Source of the DNA: Lactiplantibacillus plantarum EGD-AQ4
GTDB taxonomy: Bacteria; Bacillota; Bacilli; Lactobacillales; Lactobacillaceae
NCBI RefSeq assembly: GCF_000463075.2
Contig: NZ_AVAQ01000016.1
Coordinates: 1-48,271, forward strand
Length of the DNA: 48,271 bases
Direction: 5' to 3'
Shown here: positions 1 to 9,176 of the stretch, one piece after another
Numbering within the stretch: position 1 is the first letter of the stretch
Layout: each line of letters begins with the position of its first letter
Program-made: the position numbers and the translations under genes
Notes under the pieces: model-generated
The model's input: only the letters and a program-made list of their open reading frames with translations
Told to the model about the DNA's origin: nothing
Database searches by the model: none

Positions 1-639
1 TTCGACCATCTGACCACTGAGCAGTTCAACGCCATTGTTTTTAAAGGTCGCCTCGTATTCCGCACGAATCTTTTCAGGGAATTTTCCTTCACCCAGCGCT
101 TTTTCTGGGAAAATCATCGTGACTTGCGTGTCATTTTGCGTTAGCGATGACGCTAATTCAGTCCCGACATAGCCGCCACCGATAATGACGACCCGCTTGT
201 TGGGACCACTAAACTTACGAAGCTTACGATAATCTGACCACTGTCTGAAGACGAGGACGTGCGGATCATCGGGGCCCTTGATCGTACGAGGTTCGCCACC
301 GGTTGCCAACGACAATTGTTCGTAATGAACCGTCTGCCCATCATCCAGCGCGATCGTCTTGGCTTCTCGATCAATCGCCTGAACGGTCGTCTTAAATTCA
401 AACGTCACGTCAGCATAATCTTCAGCACCGATGCGAATATTCTCTTCGGTAAATTCATCATCCAACCATAACTTCTTGCTTAATGCCGGTCGTTCATAGG
501 GAACATCGGCTTCTTGTGAAACCACTAAAATTGATCCCTTAGCGTCTTCTTGTCGAATGCCTTTGATCGCATAACCAGCAACCATCCCACCACCAATAAT
601 CACATATCGGTAGGTGCGTTCGTTATCATTTGTGCTCAT
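1..639 (-). CDS. FAD/NAD(P)-dependent oxidoreductase, partial (3' end outside window)
   Basis: The open frame runs from an ATG at 639 off the left edge with no stop, giving 213 codons. The N-terminus (residues 11-20) carries a FAD-binding YVIIGGGMVAGYA motif. A second Rossmann motif (VVIIGGGYVGTE) lies near residues 149-160, where such enzymes bind NAD(P)H. Between them are PYERPALSK and ATGGEPR-like segments typical of the pyridine nucleotide-disulphide oxidoreductase family, AIF/ferredoxin-reductase branch. It probably oxidises NAD(P)H in the cytoplasm; the electron acceptor is unknown because the C-terminal dimer domain is missing. A TATAAT box lies upstream and a GGAGGCGATAAG ribosome site precedes the ATG. 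The gene is divergent from the catalase gene, so an oxidative-stress role is possible but only inferred. Confidence 0.8.
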   Translation of the reverse strand, partial: MSTNDNERTYRYVIIGGGMVAGYAIKGIRQEDAKGSILVVSQEADVPYERPALSKKLWLDDEFTEENIRIGAEDYADVTFEFKTTVQAIDREAKTIALDDGQTVHYEQLSLATGGEPRTIKGPDDPHVLVFRQWSDYRKLRKFSGPNKRVVIIGGGYVGTELASSLTQNDTQVTMIFPEKALGEGKFPEKIRAEYEATFKNNGVELLSGQMVE

Positions 640-677
640 CTTATCGCCTCCATAATTATTCTTGTCCATTGGCCCTC

Positions 678-707
678 ATTATAGTATAACCGTGGTGGGT
701 ACACCAA
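678..707 (-). promoter_or_regulatory. Promoter of the oxidoreductase gene
   Basis: On the minus strand a TTGGTG -35 hexamer (702-707) and a perfect TATAAT -10 (678-683) are 18 bases apart, about 40 bases upstream of the ATG at 639. Confidence 0.55.
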
Positions 708-807
708 AAATGACGCATCTGAACAACCGCTGACCACTGTTATTCATTGAAGACTAGTCATCATGACCAGCTGCCACTTAAATCACGATTTTACCCATTC
801 ACTTTGA

Positions 808-846
808 TTGAACACGTGCAATCATCGTAGTACATTTAAATTGTAC
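808..846 (+). promoter_or_regulatory. Catalase promoter with overlapping dyad
   Basis: TTGAAC (808-813) and TACATT (831-836) are 17 bases apart, ahead of the catalase ATG. A dyad with GTACA (830-834) and TGTAC (842-846) arms overlaps the -10 box and could be a regulator site. Neither the promoter nor the site is proven. Confidence 0.45.
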
Positions 847-883
847 ACAATTAATCCGATTAATGAAAGGGAAGTGCGTCATT

Positions 884-2350
884 ATGACTAATCAAAAGCC
901 ATCAGACTTAACCACTGCAGCTGGACAACCATGGGCTGACAATCAGCATTCACAAACTGCTGGCGACCGTGGGCCGGTGCTGCTACAAGATTACGATTTG
1001 TTGGAAAAACTTGCCCATTTTGATCGCGAACGAATTCCAGAACGGGTCGTCCACGCGAAAGGTGCCGGCGCTAAGGGCGTCTTTGAACTTGAAAACGACA
1101 TGAGTCAGTACACGAAGGCGGATTTGTTCAACGGGGTTGGCAAGCAAACACCAGTCATTTTACGATTCTCACAAGTTGCTGGCGAAAAAGGTTATCCGGA
1201 TACGGTCCGCGATGTGCGCGGCTTTGCCTTGAAGTTCTACACGCAAGCGGGTAATTACGATATTGTCGGCAATAATACGCCAGTCTTTTTCGTCAATGAT
1301 CCCCTGAAGTTTCCAGATTTCATCCACTCACAAAAACGCGATCCTAAAACCAATCGTCGCACTCAAAACATGCAGTGGGATTTCTGGGCGCACTCACCCG
1401 AATCATTGCACCAAGTGACTTATTTGATGGGTGACCGTGGCCTGCCCGCATCCTACCGCACCATGAACGGTTATGGTTCCCATACGTTTAAGTGGGTCAA
1501 CCAGGACAATCAACAGTTCTGGGTCAAATACCACTTTATCTCAGATCAAGGCGTCAAGAACATGACCGCTAAAGCCGCCGAAAAGGCAATGGTTCAAAAC
1601 GTGGATTACTTGCAAGATGACTTATATGACGCGATTCAAAAGCAAAATTATCCATCATGGACCTTGTATGTTCAAATTATTCCGTATGAAGAAGGCCTGC
1701 ATTATCGCTGGGATATCTTTGACGTGACTAAGGTCGTTTCTCATCATGATTACCCACTGATCAAAGTCGGTAAATTGACGCTTAACGAAAATCCAACCAA
1801 TAACTTTACTGATATTGAAGAAGCCGCTATGTCGCCTGCTAATCTGGTTCCTGGCATTGAAGTCTCCCCTGATAAACTACTACAAGGCCGGTTGTTCTCG
1901 TACAAAGATGCCCAGCGTTACCGCCTTGGCGCCAACTTTGAAGATTTGCCAGTCAATAAGCCCGTCGTTCCCGTTCACAATTATGAACGTGATGGCTTCA
2001 TGAAAGCTGACAATCAAGGCGACGAGGTGAACTATGAACCCAATTCTCGCCGTGGCCCGCAAGAAGTCTCAGACGCAGCAATCACACCCGATCAGGTCCA
2101 GGGGACGACTGGTGCGCGTCCTTATCACTATCAAGTTGACTACACGACTCAGGCCGGTGACCTCTATCGCCTGATGACACCAGCAGAACAAGAGCGACTG
2201 ATTGCCACGATTCGCGATGGCCTGGGCCAAGTGACCCTTCCTGGTGTTAAAGAGCTGGAAATCAAACAGTTCTATGGCGCTGACCCCAGCTATGGGACCC
2301 GCGTTTCAGAGGCGTTGGGGATGGATATTGAGGCGATTTTGAAATCGTAG
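884..2350 (+). CDS. kat: Monofunctional haem catalase
   Basis: 488-residue clade 3 catalase that splits hydrogen peroxide into water and oxygen in the cytoplasm; lactobacilli must take up haem to activate it. The distal histidine is His57 (VVHAKGAG), the distal asparagine is about Asn130 (VGNNTPVFF), and the haem-ligand tyrosine is Tyr340 (RLFSYKDAQRYRLG). Length is normal for small-subunit catalases. An upstream in-frame ATG exists at 863. The start at 884 is preferred because AAAGGGAAG (866-874) sits nine bases before it and the protein then begins MTNQKPSD, as in related lactobacilli. The gene is transcribed alone and followed by a clear terminator. Confidence 0.96.
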   Translation: MTNQKPSDLTTAAGQPWADNQHSQTAGDRGPVLLQDYDLLEKLAHFDRERIPERVVHAKGAGAKGVFELENDMSQYTKADLFNGVGKQTPVILRFSQVAGEKGYPDTVRDVRGFALKFYTQAGNYDIVGNNTPVFFVNDPLKFPDFIHSQKRDPKTNRRTQNMQWDFWAHSPESLHQVTYLMGDRGLPASYRTMNGYGSHTFKWVNQDNQQFWVKYHFISDQGVKNMTAKAAEKAMVQNVDYLQDDLYDAIQKQNYPSWTLYVQIIPYEEGLHYRWDIFDVTKVVSHHDYPLIKVGKLTLNENPTNNFTDIEEAAMSPANLVPGIEVSPDKLLQGRLFSYKDAQRYRLGANFEDLPVNKPVVPVHNYERDGFMKADNQGDEVNYEPNSRRGPQEVSDAAITPDQVQGTTGARPYHYQVDYTTQAGDLYRLMTPAEQERLIATIRDGLGQVTLPGVKELEIKQFYGADPSYGTRVSEALGMDIEAILKS

Positions 2351-2475
2351 TTGGTTGCGAGTTGTAGCGCTGAATGATCGAGGACCAGGCATCGCTTGAA
2401 TTGTCTGGGTCACTCAGCCGTTGCATAAAGCCATAGCGACAAACATCAGAACAAGCGCAACATTCGTCTACACCA

Positions 2476-2518
2476 AAATACGAGTCGAAGTCTGTTAAAC
2501 TTCGACCCGTATTTTTTT
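2476..2518 (+). terminator. Terminator after catalase
   Basis: ATACGAGTCGAAGT and ACTTCGACCCGTAT form a 14-bp stem with one mismatch and a seven-base loop, followed by seven T residues. Confidence 0.85.
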
Positions 2519-2530
2519 GTACGACCTATG

Positions 2531-2932
2531 CTACTTTAATTTTGGATAGCGAGCGAGGACGTCGACTTCATCTCGATTTAGCGCGTGATCGGCACATAAG
2601 ATGACCGCCGCACTATCCGGATCCGTATGGTAATATTGACTATTTTTAATAGCAAACAGCATGTCATACTGGTTAGCCAGGCGGATATACCGTCCCATGA
2701 TATCCATATCAAGTTGACCATTTAGTAATAATTGATAAGCTACATCAGTCTTTAAAATTGCGTGTAGCGCTTGCGTACAATCATAGCGTAGCGCTTCTGC
2801 AAAGGAAATTCGTAACTCGATCCGTTCACTAAAAGTTCCTAGGCACCGATGCTGTTCATCTGGTTTTAATAATGGTAGTCCAAAAACCGCGTTTTGAAGC
2901 CGTTTATCCATGTCCGCTTGTTCGTTTTGCAT
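2531..2932 (-). CDS. DUF1694 (YueI-like) protein of unknown function
   Basis: 133-residue soluble protein. The segment GLPLLKPDEQHRCLGTFSERIELR matches in pattern the Bacillus YueI family (DUF1694), where a 'KPDE...LGTF.ERV' stretch opens the domain. No catalytic motif is known for the family and no function is assigned here. Two in-frame ATGs exist, at 2938 and 2932. GGAGG touches the first but lies seven bases from the second, so 2932 is chosen; the longer form would have 135 residues. It lies convergent to kat and downstream of the rhamnose operon terminator, apparently as a single gene. Confidence 0.7.
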   Translation of the reverse strand: MQNEQADMDKRLQNAVFGLPLLKPDEQHRCLGTFSERIELRISFAEALRYDCTQALHAILKTDVAYQLLLNGQLDMDIMGRYIRLANQYDMLFAIKNSQYYHTDPDSAAVILCADHALNRDEVDVLARYPKLK

Positions 2933-2973
2933 CTCCATTCCTCCACCACTTCTACTGACAGCGCGTCTGATGA

Positions 2974-3012
2974 CAAAAAGAGATCTAAATCTCTTTTTTG
3001 AGATTTAGGTCC
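2974..3012 (-). terminator. Terminator of the rhamnose operon
   Basis: On the minus strand CTAAATCTC and GAGATTTAG pair perfectly around an A6 loop. The stem extends past one mismatch and is followed by TCTTTTT. Confidence 0.8.
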
Positions 3013-3022
3013 CCATTGATAC

Positions 3023-3709
3023 TTAATCACGCTGAATCGTATCTAAGCCATAATGCTTTAAATTAAGAAAGACGTGTTTATCGAAATAACCTATGAACGT
3101 TCCCTGAAAGAACAGGCAAATTGCCGTGCCCACATTGACGGCCCATAACTGGCCACTTATTAAGAAAGTAATCACCATGATGATCACCGGTGGAATATAA
3201 TGAACCATTTGTGCGATCGTTGCATTGCCTTTGAGGTACCGAAACCGAATAATCTGCATAAAATCATCATTGGGATGCAGAATTAAGTTAGCACGCTGAT
3301 AAATTGATGTCGCAAGTGCGACACACAGAACACCGAAGACATCAATCATTATTCGAATTCCCAGCGGTAACGATGTAATCCCTGTTCGCTGAATCAATCC
3401 CGTAAACCATTGAATTAAGACACTAAACGGTAAGGTGAATAATAAATTACCGATAATTCGCCGCCAAATAATTTGATGGATTAGGATTGCATTCATGATC
3501 ACCACCACGACACCACAAGTAAATAAGGTTGCTTGCAGGCTCAGCGGCCATAAGTGATACAGATTTACTGCTGAAGCGGTCCAAACTGCGCTGCCGAGGT
3601 TCATGACAACCGTTAGCGCATGACCGACCGAATTAATCAGGAGTGATAACCCGAGGAAGGCCCACCGTTTCAACCAATCGTGTTGGACAAGCGTTTGGTT
3701 ATTAGTCAC
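3023..3709 (-). CDS. YczE/YitT-like integral membrane protein in the rhamnose operon
   Basis: About 228 residues with five to six hydrophobic segments. The first segment contains MNLGSAVWTASAVNL, resembling the 'NLG..PWD' region of YczE-type membrane proteins, and there is a conserved-looking cytoplasmic stretch near NLILHPNDDF. It is the last gene of the rhamnose operon, 16 or so bases after rhaD. A substrate or helper role in rhamnose use is possible, but nothing in the sequence proves it. The ATG at 3718 touches the AAAGAGG ribosome site; the GTG at 3709 has nine-base spacing and is preferred. Family assignment is by pattern only. Confidence 0.6.
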   Translation of the reverse strand: MTNNQTLVQHDWLKRWAFLGLSLLINSVGHALTVVMNLGSAVWTASAVNLYHLWPLSLQATLFTCGVVVVIMNAILIHQIIWRRIIGNLLFTLPFSVLIQWFTGLIQRTGITSLPLGIRIMIDVFGVLCVALATSIYQRANLILHPNDDFMQIIRFRYLKGNATIAQMVHYIPPVIIMVITFLISGQLWAVNVGTAICLFFQGTFIGYFDKHVFLNLKHYGLDTIQRD

Positions 3710-3734
3710 GATGGTCATCCTCTTTCAGTTAAGT

Positions 3735-4580
3735 CTAGTCAACCGTTGCCCCAACTGCATCCGGAGTTAAGAAATCTTCATTAGCCTTCAAGTTAAAGCG
3801 CTTGATGAGGTCACGGAAGTCTTTGTCAGTCAATGACTGTAAGACTTCGCCGCCTTGAGCGCGGATCGTCGTATAGATCAGGGCTGACTTTTCAACGGTT
3901 TCAACTAATCCATAGGTTTCATCCAATGAATCACCAGCTGCGAAGACGCCGTGATGTGGCCATACAACGACCCGGTAATCTGCCATCTTAGCAGCGGTCT
4001 TTTCACCAATTTCGTTGGTCCCTGGGCACATGTATGGAATGACACCCACACCTTCAGGGAAGACAACGATTGATTCAGGATGCATCTTCCAGAGTGTCCG
4101 ACTGAAACGCTTGGATGATAGTGGGATCGTGAAGGTCATTGCAACTAAGTTAGTTGGATGGCAATGCATGATGACCCGTTGATCTGGGTCTTGCTTCAAG
4201 CGAGCAATGTGACTCATCAAATGTGATGGGAATTCACTTGTTGGTTCGCCGCCGTCATTAAAGCCCCACATTAAATCAACACTATTGCCGACTTCACTAA
4301 TCCGAATCAAGCCCATGTCGCGTTCTGGGAATTCAACCATGTTCTTGAAGTAGCGACCAGTCCCTGTAACCAGGTAGTACTTGCCTGCAAGTTCACTCGC
4401 ATCAAAGTCAATTGAGATTTGACGTAACACTTTGTCTGTGCCGGTGTAGGCTTCGACTTCTTCTTTGGTCAAACGAAGACTGACGTTACCACCGTTACGT
4501 TCATCCCAGCCGTGCCGATATAAATTTTCTGTTGTTTTAGCCATATTGCGTACATATGGTGAATCGATAAATGCTGTCAT
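3735..4580 (-). CDS. rhaD: L-rhamnulose-1-phosphate aldolase
   Basis: 281-residue class II aldolase that splits L-rhamnulose 1-phosphate into dihydroxyacetone phosphate and L-lactaldehyde. The zinc-binding histidines are visible in [13 protein letters not shown] and [12 protein letters not shown], and the N-terminal [16 protein letters not shown] is the family's phosphate-binding region. Length equals that of typical RhaD (about 275). It follows rhaA after 60 bases, with GAAGG about eleven bases before the ATG. The pathway is rhamnose to rhamnulose (RhaA), to rhamnulose-1-P (RhaB), to the products made here. Confidence 0.96.
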   Translation of the reverse strand: MTAFIDSPYVRNMAKTTENLYRHGWDERNGGNVSLRLTKEEVEAYTGTDKVLRQISIDFDASELAGKYYLVTGTGRYFKNMVEFPERDMGLIRISEVGNSVDLMWGFNDGGEPTSEFPSHLMSHIARLKQDPDQRVIMHCHPTNLVAMTFTIPLSSKRFSRTLWKMHPESIVVFPEGVGVIPYMCPGTNEIGEKTAAKMADYRVVVWPHHGVFAAGDSLDETYGLVETVEKSALIYTTIRAQGGEVLQSLTDKDFRDLIKRFNLKANEDFLTPDAVGATVD

Positions 4581-4640
4581 AATATTAATTACCTTCTCTT
4601 CTTAATTTTTGAATCTGGCTGAATTCTTGATCAATCGTGA

Positions 4641-5924
4641 TTATGCGTTAACAGTCTTCTTATCCCGTGGGAATTGAACTTTTTGTTCATAATTATGAAT
4701 TTCATCAAGCCAATCCGTGCCAACTGGGGTGTTGTTCTTCAAGCAGAATTCATCCCAAACAGCGCCGAATGGGAAGGACTTCAATTCTTCAGTAACGGCT
4801 AAGCGCTTCGTAAAGTCATAGTTCAATTCAGCTTTCTTCAAGTCATCAATTGGTGCTAACATTGCTTGGAGTAAGGCCTTTTGGGTTGCCCGTGCACCGA
4901 TGACCCAAGCAGAAACCCGGTTGATAGTGGCATCGAAGAAGTCCAAACCAATGTTGGTCCGTTCCAATTCATTATCGCGAACTAATGAACGTGTAATCCG
5001 TTGTAAGGCTTCATCAAAGACAACAACGTGGTCACTATCCCAACGAACAGGACGAGAAACGTGTAACATCAGACCTTTACCAAATGGCATGAAGGCTGAG
5101 AACTTGTCAGAGACATCTTCAGTTGGGTGCCAGTGTCCAGCGTCGATCGTCCAGAGCTTGCCCCGACTGATGGCGTAGTTGTTGTAGAACAGGTGAGAAC
5201 CAACGGTGTAGGATTCGATCCCAGTCCCGAATAACTTCCCTTCAACGGCTTCAATCGTATTCTTTTCGTCATACTTCTTAGCAAAGACTTCATCCAAGGA
5301 TTCAATTAAGCGTTCACGTGGTGTTTGCTTATCAATTGGGTTATCTTTGAAACCATCTGGAATCCAGAAGTTGTTAACTGATTGTTGTCCCAATTCTTGA
5401 CCAAAGTAATTAGCGATTTCCCGTGACTTCTTACCAACTTCGATCCAGTAGTCCCGGACTGATTTTTCAGGACTAGCTAACGTAAAGTTATGTTTAACCA
5501 TTGGATGTGAGAAGAAGGTTGGGTTCATATCTAAGCCAATACCTTCTTGCTTAGCCCAGTCTACCCAATACTTGAAATCTTCTGGACCGACTTCATTGAA
5601 GTCCTTTTTCTTATCTGTAACCGCATACAAAGTATGCAAAGCCACTTTATGACTCCCTGGAATTAATGACAGTGCTTCGTGTAAATCACCAGTTAATTGG
5701 TCAGGTGTCCGTGCAATCCCTGGATAATCCCCAGAAACGCCAATCCCACCAGTTAATTCTTGGTCAGGGTTCAGGAAGCCATGAATGTCATCACCTTGCC
5801 AGCAATGAACCGATAACTTAACCTTCTTTAAGGCTTCCATGGCCTTTTCAGTGTCGACACCGATTTCGGCGTAACGTTCTTTTGCGACTTGATAAGCTTT
5901 TTCGACTTCATCAGTTTTAACCAT
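4641..5924 (-). CDS. rhaA: L-rhamnose isomerase
   Basis: 427-residue metal-dependent TIM-barrel isomerase converting L-rhamnose to L-rhamnulose. Family motifs include VHCWQGDDIHGF near the N-terminus, FFSHPMVKHNFTLASP, WTIDAGHWHPTEDVSDKFSAF with metal-ligand histidines, and HVSRPVRWDSDHVV. Length is normal (about 420). The start follows a GGAGGAATTACTA ribosome site. It lies 18 bases after rhaM within the operon. Confidence 0.97.
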   Translation of the reverse strand: MVKTDEVEKAYQVAKERYAEIGVDTEKAMEALKKVKLSVHCWQGDDIHGFLNPDQELTGGIGVSGDYPGIARTPDQLTGDLHEALSLIPGSHKVALHTLYAVTDKKKDFNEVGPEDFKYWVDWAKQEGIGLDMNPTFFSHPMVKHNFTLASPEKSVRDYWIEVGKKSREIANYFGQELGQQSVNNFWIPDGFKDNPIDKQTPRERLIESLDEVFAKKYDEKNTIEAVEGKLFGTGIESYTVGSHLFYNNYAISRGKLWTIDAGHWHPTEDVSDKFSAFMPFGKGLMLHVSRPVRWDSDHVVVFDEALQRITRSLVRDNELERTNIGLDFFDATINRVSAWVIGARATQKALLQAMLAPIDDLKKAELNYDFTKRLAVTEELKSFPFGAVWDEFCLKNNTPVGTDWLDEIHNYEQKVQFPRDKKTVNA

Positions 5925-5942
5925 TAGTAATTCCTCCTAGAT

Positions 5943-6257
5943 TTAATCTAAATGAAAGACTTCTTGTAAATCAGTAGTAACCGGACTATTGTCCTCATTC
6001 GTATCCATCAGTGGTTCCATATACTTCCACCACTTCTTGCAAATATCTGTCTCGGCAATCTTGTTATAGGTCGCTTCATCGGGTACTTCCAAATAAGCAA
6101 AGGTTTGACCAGTTAATTTATTTAAGAAAATTGAATAATTTGTCGCACCATATTCCTTGAGTGCTGTCTTCATTTCTGGCCACAGTTCCGCATGCCGTTT
6201 GGCGTATTCTTCGTAGGCATCCTTATGCAAGTACATCACTTGTCCTAACCGAACCAT
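5943..6257 (-). CDS. rhaM: L-rhamnose mutarotase
   Basis: 104-residue RhaM/YiiL-type mutarotase that interconverts alpha and beta L-rhamnose so the isomerase gets its preferred anomer. The catalytic-site region [25 protein letters not shown] is typical of the family, as is [10 protein letters not shown] near the C-terminus. The ATG begins directly after the rhaB stop codon (TAGATG), so translation is probably coupled. Confidence 0.96.
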   Translation of the reverse strand: MVRLGQVMYLHKDAYEEYAKRHAELWPEMKTALKEYGATNYSIFLNKLTGQTFAYLEVPDEATYNKIAETDICKKWWKYMEPLMDTNEDNSPVTTDLQEVFHLD

Positions 6258-7724
6258 CTAAACCATCTCCTTAGCTTTATGAGTTAGAAATTGTTGATAC
6301 TCTTTTAAAATATCGCCATACTTGTTAGTTTCTGGTAGATAGCGTTTCAAGTCGAATGAGTCCGCAATTAGCCGGCGACCCGCACTAATATTTTCGACTT
6401 CATCACTAGCGATCATCTGAACCATGATATTTCCGACCGCAGTTGCTTCACTCGGACCAGCAACGACTTTAATATTAGCCAGCGTACTCGTTAGCTGATT
6501 CATTAACGCGACATTACTACCGCCACCAACAATATTGAGTGTATCGATATGGTAACCAAGAATTCGATCCAACTTAGACAGTTCATTAGCATAGAATAGC
6601 GATAAGTTAGAATAGATGGCCTGGAAGATTTCACCTGGCGTCTCCGGAACAATTTGCTTCGTTTCACGACAGTAGTCCTGAAGTTCCTTAACCATATTGT
6701 CTGGATTAGTGAAGCGGTCATCGTTAATGTCAATGAACTGTTGAAATGGCTTAACCTGTTGTGCCATCTTAGCTAGTTCACCAAAGCTATATTTGTCATC
6801 CAACTCGTGACGCACACATTGCGCAATCCACAATCCCATAATATTTTTCAGGAAGCGGTACGTCCCATATGCGCCCCATTCGTTGGTATAGTTTTCATGA
6901 AAGGCTTGCAGGCCATTTTCCGGCACGTTCAGTTCTGTTCCGAGTAATGACCAAGTTCCAGAACTTAGGAAGGCCCACCGATCACCTTCACCTGGCGTTC
7001 CGACAACCGCGGAAGCCGTATCATGAGTAGCGACCGTCACGACTTCAACTTCAGGAATGTCATACTTGTTATGCCATTTGTGGCTGACGTTTCCAAGAAT
7101 TGAACCAGATTCAACTAGTCGTGGAAATTGATCTTGTGACACGTTGACTTTGCCTAACAAATCTTTATCGAATAAGCCAACCCGTAAGTTCAACATCTGG
7201 GTCGTAGAAGCATTCGTAATTTCAGTAACTGCATTACCGGTCAAAACGTAACCCAGGTAGTCTGGCATCATCATAATCTTGTCCGTCTTCGCTAACAGTT
7301 GATGATTTTCCTTGTAAAGTTGGTAGAGCGTATTGAAATCTTGGAATTGAATCCCAGTTTTTTCGTAAATGTACTCTTTAGGTAGATCACTCGTTAACTG
7401 TTGGATTGCATTATGCGTACGCTTATCACGGTAACTAATTGGATCTTCCAACTTATGACCATCTTCACCGACCAAGACGTAGTCGACAGCCCAAGTATCA
7501 ATCCCCAGCTCAACGTCGTTAATTCCCATTTGTTTGACCTTTTCCAGGCCTTTAAAAATCTCATCAATTAAATGGTCGACATCCCAGCGGTCATGCCCAT
7601 CTTTCATCGCGAATCCATTGGAGAAACGATGAACTTCTTGTAGCGTCAATCGACCTTGCTTTTGTTGTCCAAGCATCAAGCGACCGCTGGAAGCACCAAT
7701 ATCAACTGCAATATATGATTTCAT
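6258..7724 (-). CDS. rhaB: Rhamnulokinase
   Basis: 488-residue FGGY-family kinase that phosphorylates L-rhamnulose at O1 using ATP. The N-terminal AVDIGASSGRLMLG phosphate loop, the THDTASAVVGTP segment with the probable catalytic Asp, FLSSGTWSLLG, and NIVGGGSNVALMNQLTS near the adenine site are all present. Length is normal. Its ATG overlaps the stop of the upstream permease gene (TAATG), which suggests coupled translation. Confidence 0.97.
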   Translation of the reverse strand: MKSYIAVDIGASSGRLMLGQQKQGRLTLQEVHRFSNGFAMKDGHDRWDVDHLIDEIFKGLEKVKQMGINDVELGIDTWAVDYVLVGEDGHKLEDPISYRDKRTHNAIQQLTSDLPKEYIYEKTGIQFQDFNTLYQLYKENHQLLAKTDKIMMMPDYLGYVLTGNAVTEITNASTTQMLNLRVGLFDKDLLGKVNVSQDQFPRLVESGSILGNVSHKWHNKYDIPEVEVVTVATHDTASAVVGTPGEGDRWAFLSSGTWSLLGTELNVPENGLQAFHENYTNEWGAYGTYRFLKNIMGLWIAQCVRHELDDKYSFGELAKMAQQVKPFQQFIDINDDRFTNPDNMVKELQDYCRETKQIVPETPGEIFQAIYSNLSLFYANELSKLDRILGYHIDTLNIVGGGSNVALMNQLTSTLANIKVVAGPSEATAVGNIMVQMIASDEVENISAGRRLIADSFDLKRYLPETNKYGDILKEYQQFLTHKAKEMV

Positions 7725-9052
7725 TACTTTGCATCTCCAGTAGCATTGGTATTAATCGTTGTTTTCGTTGTTGACTGCTGTTCATCTTCAAATTCATCAC
7801 CATAACGTTCTTTGGTAATTTGTTCTAGTGACTTACCACGCGTTTGTGGTGTCCAAATAACCCCAATGATCAACGAAACGAGCAACAATCCGATCATGAA
7901 TGTTCCGGCAGCTTTGAAGCCCATCGTTGTCAGGATCGTTGGGAAGATGATTGACCAAATACCAGCTGAGCCACGAACAACAAAGAACATAACCCCTTGA
8001 GAACCTGCACGATATTTTGTTGGGAATAACTCAGTTGCCCATAAGGCGTACCATGCTTGTGCACCAATACCAGCTGAAATTCCCCAAACAGCAACGAAGA
8101 TCCAGAGGCTAGTCCAATTCATCCCGGCGAAGGTTAAGACAACCCAAGAAACAACGGCCATCGCAGCACCAACACCAAAGAAGATCCGGTGATTTGCACG
8201 GTCACCATAACGGGCAAAGCCGACATAGGTAGCAACCGCAGTAAAGACCCAGAGAACCGCCTGCAATAAGTTCGCTTGCAAGTTCGTCAGGCCACCGGCA
8301 GTTTCATAGACATATGGCATGAAGAAGCCCATTGCCCCGGCAACCAAGTTCCAGAACATATAAACACCGATCAAGAAGAACAATGACTTTAAGTTAATGG
8401 CGTTTGAGAATAAATCACGATAAGGATGTGGCTTTTCACCAGTCGCCCGTTCGTGTTGTTTCTGTTCAACCCAAACTTGTGATTCGTCCAATTTGCTTTG
8501 AAGACGCCATGCAATAAAGGCAACAATCGTTAAGAAAATGAATAAAATCCGATTACCCATGACACCTAGTGGCGATAACGCAACACCAGCTGCGAAAATA
8601 ATTGCGGGTCCCAACGACCAAGCAAATTGTGAAATACCAATATTCTGTGCCCGATTAGTTGATTGTGACGTTTCTGAAATATAAGTCCACGATGCAGGAA
8701 CACCAGCACCAACCGCAATCCCAGTAATCAGGAAGCCGGCTAACAGCATTGGAAAGTTAACAGATGCTGCAATAATAATTGTTCCGACCATGTAGACCAA
8801 CATATCGTAGGTATAAATCACCTTTCGACCATATTTATCTGATAGGTGCCCACCAATCAAGGCCCCAATCGCTGAACCAAATGCATTGGCACTCAAAGCA
8901 CCCAATAAACCGACTTGGAAGCTTGATAATCCCAGCGCTTTCGTCCATAAAGTTAAACCACTAGCACCAGCAACAATTGAACCAGAATCCAAAAAATTAG
9001 TAATTGATACGGCAATTGTTGAACCGTGCGATTCCTTTTTGTTACTACTCAT
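7724..9052 (-). CDS. MFS permease, probable L-rhamnose importer
   Basis: 442-residue major facilitator with twelve predicted membrane helices. The motif-A signature GGHLSDKYGRKVI follows helix 2, and PQTRGKSLEQI near the C-terminus is typical of sugar-porter-type MFS proteins. The C-terminal tail is acidic and Thr-rich. As first gene of the rhamnose operon, overlapping rhaB by one base, it most likely imports L-rhamnose by proton symport; the substrate is inferred from context. A TAAAGGAGGGTA ribosome site precedes the ATG, with a cre box immediately upstream. Confidence 0.88.
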   Translation of the reverse strand: MSSNKKESHGSTIAVSITNFLDSGSIVAGASGLTLWTKALGLSSFQVGLLGALSANAFGSAIGALIGGHLSDKYGRKVIYTYDMLVYMVGTIIIAASVNFPMLLAGFLITGIAVGAGVPASWTYISETSQSTNRAQNIGISQFAWSLGPAIIFAAGVALSPLGVMGNRILFIFLTIVAFIAWRLQSKLDESQVWVEQKQHERATGEKPHPYRDLFSNAINLKSLFFLIGVYMFWNLVAGAMGFFMPYVYETAGGLTNLQANLLQAVLWVFTAVATYVGFARYGDRANHRIFFGVGAAMAVVSWVVLTFAGMNWTSLWIFVAVWGISAGIGAQAWYALWATELFPTKYRAGSQGVMFFVVRGSAGIWSIIFPTILTTMGFKAAGTFMIGLLLVSLIIGVIWTPQTRGKSLEQITKERYGDEFEDEQQSTTKTTINTNATGDAK

Positions 9053-9069
9053 TTAAAATACCCTCCTTT

Positions 9070-9084
9070 AGTAAGCGGTTTCAT
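9070..9084 (-). promoter_or_regulatory. Catabolite responsive element (cre) of the rhamnose operon
   Basis: ATGAAACCGCTTACT on the minus strand matches the CcpA consensus WTGNAANCGNWNNCW at every defined position. It lies just downstream of the predicted promoter and upstream of the permease ribosome site, where CcpA would block transcription when preferred sugars are present. Confidence 0.8.
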
Positions 9085-9098
9085 TTGTTTACAAGCAC

Positions 9099-9128
9099 AT
9101 TGTAACCGCCACCATAAAGATGCTACAA
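9099..9128 (-). promoter_or_regulatory. Promoter of the rhamnose operon
   Basis: TTGTAG (9123-9128) and TACAAT (9099-9104) are 18 bases apart on the minus strand, between the operon and the divergent AraC-type regulator. The imperfect -35 fits an activator-dependent promoter. Confidence 0.5.
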
Positions 9129-9176
9129 TAACTCTTACAAGGTTCATTAGTATCATATTTACAGGGAGGATTGTGA

